Notes under the pieces: model-generated | The model's database searches: none | The model's input: the letters and a program-made list of their open reading frames with translations, nothing else | What the model was told of the DNA's origin: nothing | Shown: in pieces, positions 1 to 4,888 of the stretch | Layout: each line of letters opens with the position of its first letter | How positions within the stretch are numbered: position 1 is the stretch's first letter | Made by a program: the position numbers and the translations under genes | Source: QPIN01 sp964399475 | GTDB lineage: Bacteria > Pseudomonadota > Gammaproteobacteria > Methylococcales > Methylomonadaceae | Reading direction: 5' to 3' | Assembly: GCA_964399475.1 (NCBI GenBank) | Contig: CAYNRB010000136.1 | Location: 1 to 8,694, forward strand | Length of the DNA: 8,694 nucleotides

Positions 1-581
1 CCATTCCCAACCTTAAGTTGTGCTTTCATGCCCTTTTCCATATGTTGTGCAATATCGCAATGTACCAGATAAGTGTAATGGCTACTAGGTACAATAAATG
101 TCCCTGTTTTCTTGCTTTGTCCCGACACTTCAATATGAAACATGCCTCCGGGATAGAGATAGCGTGGTAACCCATGAATCATCCACTGGTGGCGTATATC
201 ATCTTCATTAGTAAATTCAACGGTAATTCTGGCGCAAGGCTCTACTTGCCATTGATGTTCACTAAATCCAAAAACAGTCCCTGGAAATTTTTCTGAATAT
301 TTAACCCCTGCTTTTATTTCTATGGTCACTTCTTCGGAAATTTCTGTACAGTCTTTGGGGATAGTGTCTGTATTTTCATACATCACCATGCCTTCCATGT
401 CCATGCGCATATTACTACCACACATACCTTCCATACCTTTATGACTCGAATGCTGATTGATTTCTTTGCTGGCAAAAGTGGTGTTCGTTTCATTTTCTGC
501 AGCATATAAGCTGTTGATGCTTAAACCTATGGCAATCAGCGTACCGGTAGAAAATGATTTTAATGGTTTTTTATTAATCAT
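1..581 (-). CDS. Periplasmic cupredoxin-domain copper protein with Met/His-rich N-terminus (partial, 3' end outside window)
   Basis: The reading frame is open from ATG at 581 to the window edge (193 codons visible), so the C-terminus is missing. Residues 1-27 form a Sec signal peptide (KK, hydrophobic core, cleavage near LYA-AEN). Residues 44-67 are rich in copper-type ligands: H44, H47, M50, M53, C54, M58, M60, M62, M65, M67. A cupredoxin fold follows. HQWMIH (131-136) supplies a histidine, and VHCDIAQHMEKGM gives the type 1 set C175, H180, M185 with C-x4-H-x4-M spacing. It is therefore probably a blue copper electron carrier or a domain of a larger copper oxidase; the missing part decides which. 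The start lies inside the end of the upstream oxidase gene (8-base overlap, different frame), implying one transcript and coupled translation. The Shine-Dalgarno match is weak (purine-rich AGAAAAAACG). The partnership with the oxidase is inferred from position. Confidence 0.85.
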   Translation of the reverse strand, partial: MINKKPLKSFSTGTLIAIGLSINSLYAAENETNTTFASKEINQHSSHKGMEGMCGSNMRMDMEGMVMYENTDTIPKDCTEISEEVTIEIKAGVKYSEKFPGTVFGFSEHQWQVEPCARITVEFTNEDDIRHQWMIHGLPRYLYPGGMFHIEVSGQSKKTGTFIVPSSHYTYLVHCDIAQHMEKGMKAQLKVGN

Positions 582-2235
582 TTGTTTTTGCGTTTTTTCT
601 AAAAAAAATAAAAGTGACCAGTAAAACAATCAGCTGAATAACCAGTATCGCTATTTGTTTTATATCAAAGGATTCAGAATCGGATGCTGGTGTAGCTTGA
701 TTGTTCTGATTGGATATTTCACCATAATGTTTATGTTCATCCGATAAATTCCAGATGGGGTATTTTTTTTGATAAAACTCTTTGGTGAAAAAAGGAGTGA
801 CATCAACGCCTTGTAATTTTGGCATACCGTTATCTCCGAGGAAGGATTTAAAAACCACGCTGCTGATATGTCCCCCTGGATAAATACCATTTGTCGTCAC
901 CCCTATATTATGATCATGAAAAGTCCAGATTCCCGCACCCATGTTATTCAGTCCGTCATTATGGGCATAGAGCTCTAAATCCACACGTTGAGCAGAATCT
1001 AAGGTAAAAACATCTCTTTGAATGCGTGCTTCGGGCTTAAGTTCTACACCATCGTAATGTGTGGCTGTAGGTTTAAACCCATGGGTATGTAAAACTAGTT
1101 GTTGTTTACCTGCATTAAAAACGCGTAGTTTTACCTTTTCCTCAGGTTCAATTACGATTAATGATTCTCTTAAGGTAAAAGGAAATGAACGTCCATTTAG
1201 AATAAAATAATCGGGTGTACTTTCAGTGATGTCGTATTCGCGATTATAGGCTTTAGCTAATAATCTGGAATCATTGGCTGTCTGGATTAGATTATTCAGT
1301 TCTTTATCAATATCCTGGTATTGCAGGTCATACTCTTGACTGTAATTTTCTTTAACGGACTTAGATGAGTGTCTGACAAAACCGGCACCTATATTAAACG
1401 TTTGTACCCAGTTATTGGGACGGTTTTCTTCAACAATAAACATGCCGATCAAGCCCATCATAATATGAGTATGAGTCTGAACATGGCAATGATAGACCAT
1501 AGTGCCTGGCTGTCGAGGTGTCATTTCATAAGAAAACTGTTTTCCCGGCATAATGAGTTTATTACTGGTTTGAGGCACACCATCATTACCTTCACCATTA
1601 GCTTTTAGAAAGGGATGATCTACTCCATGAAAGTGAATGCTATGCGGGAAATAGTGAGAATTTTCAAGCGTGATGATAACTTTATCACCTTGTTCAACAC
1701 GGATGGCAGGAGAGGGCGGTCGTAATAAAGGATTGGCAATGGTTTTAGCTGCACTGATGTTGGACATGCCACGACTTTTTGGTGCGAATACCCAAAAACC
1801 AGGCTGGATTCCGGGAGCAATATCATAACTGGTGACGGGTTTATCCGAGTCAGGAGAGTTTCCATTGAGTTCAATGACTTCAAGCCGAATATGAATTTCA
1901 TCAGGGTCGCCGTCACCATCAATATCATTTTTTTTAATCAAGGTATCAAGTGATAAGCGTGTATTCATCAATGTTGCCATTGATATATTGTTAGTGCCTT
2001 TAACAAATGCCGCTATATTATAAGGGTTGTCAGGCGCACAGACGGGTGAAGCCTTAATGCTTATATTTTCTATTTTATAGGGTTCGCGCCAGCTAGGGTC
2101 AATTGTTTCAGGGCAAAAATCAAACACTTTTCCAAGATGGGTTTCTTGAGTCTCAGGCGCTTGGAAAACGGCAAAAGTGGAGTGGGGTATAAAGAAAAAT
2201 AAACTAAAATATATAAATGTTTTGTATTGATGCAT
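574..2235 (-). CDS. Multicopper oxidase, periplasmic, with C-terminal membrane anchor
   Basis: This 553-residue protein should oxidise a substrate (metal ion or organic) and reduce O2 to water at a trinuclear copper site. Residues 1-22 are a signal peptide (cleavage near TFA-VF). Residues 23-170 are an extra N-terminal region with C41 and C66 and an acidic loop D104-I-D-G-D-G-D-P-D112 resembling a calcium-binding loop. Cupredoxin domain 1 (about 173-272) carries HFHG (201-204) and HCHVQTHTHIM (249-259). C250, H255 and M260 have type 1 copper spacing. Domain 2 (about 340-465) carries HTHG (383-386) and HDH (440-442), but no cysteine next to the HDH histidines, so the only type 1 site is in domain 1. 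This matches the arrangement called type C among two-domain oxidases. Residues 526-546 form a transmembrane helix followed by RKNAKTND, which would hold the enzyme on the periplasmic face of the inner membrane. No clear Shine-Dalgarno sequence precedes ATG 2235. The substrate cannot be told from sequence. Confidence 0.9.
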   Translation of the reverse strand: MHQYKTFIYFSLFFFIPHSTFAVFQAPETQETHLGKVFDFCPETIDPSWREPYKIENISIKASPVCAPDNPYNIAAFVKGTNNISMATLMNTRLSLDTLIKKNDIDGDGDPDEIHIRLEVIELNGNSPDSDKPVTSYDIAPGIQPGFWVFAPKSRGMSNISAAKTIANPLLRPPSPAIRVEQGDKVIITLENSHYFPHSIHFHGVDHPFLKANGEGNDGVPQTSNKLIMPGKQFSYEMTPRQPGTMVYHCHVQTHTHIMMGLIGMFIVEENRPNNWVQTFNIGAGFVRHSSKSVKENYSQEYDLQYQDIDKELNNLIQTANDSRLLAKAYNREYDITESTPDYFILNGRSFPFTLRESLIVIEPEEKVKLRVFNAGKQQLVLHTHGFKPTATHYDGVELKPEARIQRDVFTLDSAQRVDLELYAHNDGLNNMGAGIWTFHDHNIGVTTNGIYPGGHISSVVFKSFLGDNGMPKLQGVDVTPFFTKEFYQKKYPIWNLSDEHKHYGEISNQNNQATPASDSESFDIKQIAILVIQLIVLLVTFIFFRKNAKTND

Positions 2236-2443
2236 TAGCGAGACTGGATTTTAGGGAGTTGAAATTTGAGATAGAAGAAAGGAATGGTATCAGACAATGG
2301 GCTGATGCTTTTGTTCATCTAGAATAATTGTAAGTAGCGTAACCCACCATCTCATTGAATTGCTAGGTTAAGTTATTAATCTAAGCCAATGGACGATAAA
2401 TACATTAATGTTTGTATGGATTTATTAAGTCAATGGCAGTAGA

Positions 2444-3014
2444 TTAGTGCCAGCCCCCATACTGCTTGGTAGGGTCTCCACGAAACCCAGTGGTAGTTTT
2501 GTTAGCATGGAACACCCCCACTGTGCTATCAGCAGCCATAATCATATTAGTATGGGTATATCCCCCCAATGCTTTGGCTTTTTTAGCAATGATAGTAGTG
2601 AGATCATTGATGTCATATTTTTTAATGGACGTATAGATGACTACTGAAGTCAGCTTACCTTTTTCGGTACTTTTTTAATCATAAGAAAAAGTTAACAAAA
2701 GGGGTAATTCCGTTCCCGCTGGGATTTTAATGGCGTAGTGGTTATCCTTTAACTGGACAGTTGAAACCAAGCTTCCTTTAGAGTCAGTAGCTCTGATTTC
2801 ACCCGAATAGATTGAGCCTTTTTTATTTCTTACTTTTCCTTTTAAGGTGGTTTCTTTTTTATATATTTGAGTTTTTTGTTTGATATTAAAGTTTTGCTTA
2901 CTTTTATTATCGCTATTATCACAACCGTTCAGACAAAAAACTAAGTGAAATAATAATTAATAGTCCAGGTAAAAAATTAAATGGTTTAGTAAAATTTAAA
3001 GTGTTGAAGTTCAT
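2444..3014 (-). pseudogene. Decayed lipoprotein gene with a carboxypeptidase-regulatory-like domain (frameshift plus internal stop)
   Basis: An ATG at 3014 follows a good ribosome site (GGGAG, 7 bases upstream). It opens a lipoprotein signal: MNFNTLNFTK, then a hydrophobic core. The frame breaks at a run of six A on the plus strand (2935-2940). Removing one base joins it to SFCLNGC, a plausible lipobox with C31 as the acylated cysteine. The joined frame then reads through TTLKGKVRNKKG, GEIRATDSKG and YAIKIPAG, a pattern like the carboxypeptidase regulatory-like beta-sandwich. It meets an in-frame TAA at 2675-2677 (codon 113), then continues open in the same frame to TAA at 2444-2446, ending TGFRGDPTKQYGGWH. 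The repaired gene is exactly 190 codons including stops, which argues that this is one ancestral gene of about 189 residues. It points the same way as the oxidase 208 bases downstream and may once have been part of that copper cluster. A sequencing error could explain the homopolymer frameshift but less easily the stop as well. I do not recognise the family. Confidence 0.75.
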
Positions 3015-3142
3015 TGTTTTTCTCCCATTCTTTAGCATTGTAACATGGCTTATTTTAAGGTATTTATATTTTATAATGTTCTAAAATATAAAAAACGAAT
3101 TGATTTTTGAGAAATAATTTATAGGGCAATCCAAAAACTAGT

Positions 3143-3243
3143 ACGTAGGGCGGAAAAGCGATAGCACCTTCCGCCATTAACTCGCAAATTAAACCTTTTT
3201 TGTTATAAATGTCGGATAACGTTGACGCTCATCCAACCTACGG
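3143..3243. repeat. Palindromic intergenic repeat (CGTAGG...CCTACG ends)
   Basis: The element starts with ACGTAGGGCGGAAAAGCG and ends with CATCCAACCTACGG, so its ends (CGTAGG and CCTACG) are inverted. Inside are two smaller fold-backs: GGCGGAA (3149-3155) with TTCCGCC (3169-3175), and GGAT (3214-3217) with ATCC (3231-3234). The local base composition is more GC-rich than the surroundings. The architecture, about 100 bases of paired hairpins bounded by GTAGGG-type ends, is like dispersed extragenic palindromes of many gammaproteobacteria. Only one copy is in the window, so dispersal is inferred. Confidence 0.6.
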
Positions 3244-3311
3244 GTCGTCTTACGAGATAAATTCGACCATTAGAAATCCGCAGCCGTAATCGTACGAAGT
3301 ATATAAACAAA

Positions 3312-3341
3312 TTGCTCATTATTTTTAAGTTTTGCTATACT
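3312..3341 (+). promoter_or_regulatory. Candidate sigma-70 promoter for the CheZ-like gene
   Basis: TTGCTC (3312-3317) and TATACT (3336-3341) are separated by 18 bases. This would leave an untranslated leader of about 130 bases before ATG 3476. The match is by eye in AT-rich DNA, where chance matches are common. Confidence 0.35.
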
Positions 3342-3475
3342 TTTATTTGCACTCTATTTCAGTATTAACTGGAACAGAAAAATACATATACGATAGTGAT
3401 CTTGCCTATCTTTGTAAAATTCTAAGGAAGTTGAATTTTGGTGCTATAACTAAAAAATGAATATATAAATTTATT

Positions 3476-4015
3476 ATGACTATATCCAATTCATCCCAGC
3501 CAGATCTTAACTGGAGTCAGGTTAGGGAAACAGTGAAGTTATTAACAGTCTCTGTTTCACAAGTAGAAGGCTGTATGAAAGAAGGGGATGATTCAGTCAA
3601 TGCATTGACTGAATCCTTTATGTCTTTAGTAGAGCGTGTAAAATCCATTAATGAATTGTTAAATACCTTAGAGCCAAGTGATCAAAAACAAATGGCACTT
3701 AATCATTGCGCTGAAACCAGTGAAATAATTCAGAATTCAATTGTTTCATTTCAATTTTATGATCGATTGCAACAATCCCTTGCACATGTTTCAAATGCGC
3801 TTAAAGGGCTTTCAGAATTGGTGGAATGTCCTGAACGTTTATACAATCCTCTTGAATGGACGAAATTTCAACAAGGAATTCGTGATCAATTTACCATGGA
3901 GTCTGAAAAAGTCATGTTTGATGCCATATTACAAGGAAAAAGTGTTGAGGAGGCTATTCGCTTAGCTGCTGATGTTAATAACCACATTGATTACAATGAT
4001 ATTGAGCTTTTTTGA
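3476..4015 (+). CDS. Small all-helical CheZ-like protein (possible response-regulator phosphatase)
   Basis: The 179-residue soluble protein has no signal peptide or membrane segment and is predicted largely helical, with a long helical hairpin over about 12-118. The centre of the second helix reads SFQFYDRLQQSL (91-102). D96 and Q100 have the D-x3-Q spacing of the CheZ active site (FQDLTGQ in the classical protein), where these residues remove phosphate from CheY. A second conserved-looking block, YNPLEW...TMESEKVMFDAILQG (123-154), is unlike classical CheZ. The end, DYNDIELF, is acidic and aromatic, recalling the CheY-binding tail of CheZ. The known-family part is only the short signature; the phosphatase role is inference. 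No Shine-Dalgarno is visible before ATG 3476, but an in-frame TGA at 3458-3460 limits upstream starts and the next Met is at residue 34. No chemotaxis gene is adjacent. Confidence 0.75.
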   Translation: MTISNSSQPDLNWSQVRETVKLLTVSVSQVEGCMKEGDDSVNALTESFMSLVERVKSINELLNTLEPSDQKQMALNHCAETSEIIQNSIVSFQFYDRLQQSLAHVSNALKGLSELVECPERLYNPLEWTKFQQGIRDQFTMESEKVMFDAILQGKSVEEAIRLAADVNNHIDYNDIELF

Positions 4016-4148
4016 TAAGGCCTTATAAATTTAGGTTTTATTTATTTATTTGTGGGATTGCTTTCGTGATATTCTGTGTTGGGTGTTTTGGGTAGTCCTT
4101 GATGCTTCCCTGAATCGAAAGGTAAGGGGATTTTAAGAAGGTTGTTTT

Positions 4149-4176
4149 TTGCAAGTTTCCTCATTTGTCTTATATT
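4149..4176 (+). promoter_or_regulatory. Weak candidate promoter for the TPR lipoprotein gene
   Basis: TTGCAA (4149-4154) and TATATT (4171-4176) are 16 bases apart, just upstream of ATG 4193. The implied leader would be only about 10 bases and no Shine-Dalgarno is visible, so either the promoter call or the start codon may be wrong. The 177-base gap after the CheZ-like gene otherwise shows no clear terminator. Confidence 0.2.
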
Positions 4177-4192
4177 CAAGTAATTAATAAAT

Positions 4193-4783
4193 ATGTATAG
4201 ATATTCTTGTTTAGTTCTGATTCGAGTTATTAAATACATAATACTCTCTTGTTTTTTTATTAGTTTGACTAGCTGTAGTGGGCTTTATACCTATCAACCT
4301 CCGGCTCCTATTTATGGCGGGTCAAATCCGTATGCAACTGTTCCATCTGATAAAGTGGAAACAGTTACTGCCCCCGATGCGGCCAAAATAGCATCGTCTG
4401 TACCTGAAAAAAAGATCAATGACATTCTAAAATTTGAACCTCCTGTTGCTCCTAAACCCTTGTCACCTGCTATATTAGCCTTAATTTCTGAGGCTGATAG
4501 AAATAGCAAAGCTGGAAAATTAGAATCATCTGTGGCGATTATAGAAAGAGCATTAAGGATTGATCCTAGAAATCCAATACTAACCTATAAACTTGCAAAG
4601 TTAAGGTTAAATCAGTTCAAACCACGTTTGGCCGAAGATTTAGCCAAAAAAGCTGCATTGTTGTCAGTTAATGATAAAAAAACAAAAAAACAGAGCTGGT
4701 TGTTAATCAGTGAAGCAAGGAGACAGCAAAAGAAATATCATGGCGCAAAGGAAGCTAAGTTAAAAGCCGAAAAAATATTTTAA
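4193..4783 (+). CDS. TPR-repeat lipoprotein
   Basis: The 196-residue protein begins with a basic then hydrophobic segment (R11, K14, core 15-26) ending in the lipobox LTSC (25-28), so C28 should be lipidated. Serine follows it, not aspartate, which favours outer-membrane sorting. A proline-rich linker (about 33-92) leads to a helical region with at least two tetratricopeptide repeats. Repeat 1 spans about 94-127 (ALISEADRNSKAGKLE...ALRIDPRNP) and repeat 2 about 128-161. A partial third (166-196) is very lysine-rich. TPR lipoproteins act as envelope scaffolds, for example in cell-wall or outer-membrane assembly; no specific partner can be named here. The chosen start lacks a clear ribosome site; a later start at a non-ATG codon near Leu7-Leu9 would still leave a usable lipoprotein signal. 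It follows the CheZ-like gene by 177 bases and is convergent with the cyclic-di-GMP gene. Confidence 0.8.
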   Translation: MYRYSCLVLIRVIKYIILSCFFISLTSCSGLYTYQPPAPIYGGSNPYATVPSDKVETVTAPDAAKIASSVPEKKINDILKFEPPVAPKPLSPAILALISEADRNSKAGKLESSVAIIERALRIDPRNPILTYKLAKLRLNQFKPRLAEDLAKKAALLSVNDKKTKKQSWLLISEARRQQKKYHGAKEAKLKAEKIF

Positions 4784-4857
4784 TCGAAAAAGAAATGGAT
4801 TGTGGTTTTTTTTAATTCCAAAACGATGAACTCCTGTACTACAGTATGTCGGATCAC

Positions 4858-4885
4858 CTAAAATATCCTGCGTAATCTATTTTAG
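4858..4885. terminator. Hairpin between convergent genes, possible bidirectional terminator
   Basis: CTAAAATA (4858-4865) and TATTTTAG (4878-4885) form a perfect 8-bp but AT-only-rich stem with a 12-base loop, placed between the convergent TPR and GGDEF-EAL genes. On the plus strand a T-run (4893-4897) follows after a gap; on the minus strand there is no T-run. It is weak as an intrinsic terminator. The loop contains ATCCTGCGTAA, which recurs at 8484-8494. Confidence 0.3.
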
Positions 4886-4888
4886 CTA

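Larger units (their letters stand above)
3015..3475. other. Gene-free divergent spacer
   Basis: This 461-base AT-rich stretch separates the divergent lipoprotein pseudogene and the CheZ-like gene. I find no supported coding region in it. It holds a palindromic repeat (3143-3243) and a promoter candidate for the plus-strand gene (3312-3341), both listed separately. The part next to the pseudogene (3050-3120) is very AT-rich and could hold the old promoter for the minus-strand cluster, but I cannot assign clear -35 and -10 boxes. Confidence 0.6.

Noticed and set aside
1369..1928. Plus- and minus-strand open frames inside the multicopper oxidase gene
   Set aside because: They are other-frame readings of a clearly coding region with all copper motifs in place.
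2447..2647. 66-codon plus-strand open frame
   Set aside because: It is antisense to the repaired lipoprotein pseudogene, whose minus-strand frame makes a coherent protein; the plus-strand product shows no recognisable pattern.
2935..2940. Programmed frameshifting at the six-base homopolymer in the lipoprotein gene
   Set aside because: Restoring the frame needs a +1 shift (one base skipped), not the usual -1 slip on a U-run, and the downstream stop at 2675-2677 would still end the product; decay is simpler.
4042..4239. 65-codon minus-strand open frame between the CheZ-like and TPR genes
   Set aside because: No ribosome site and no protein-like features; it overlaps the TPR lipoprotein signal region.
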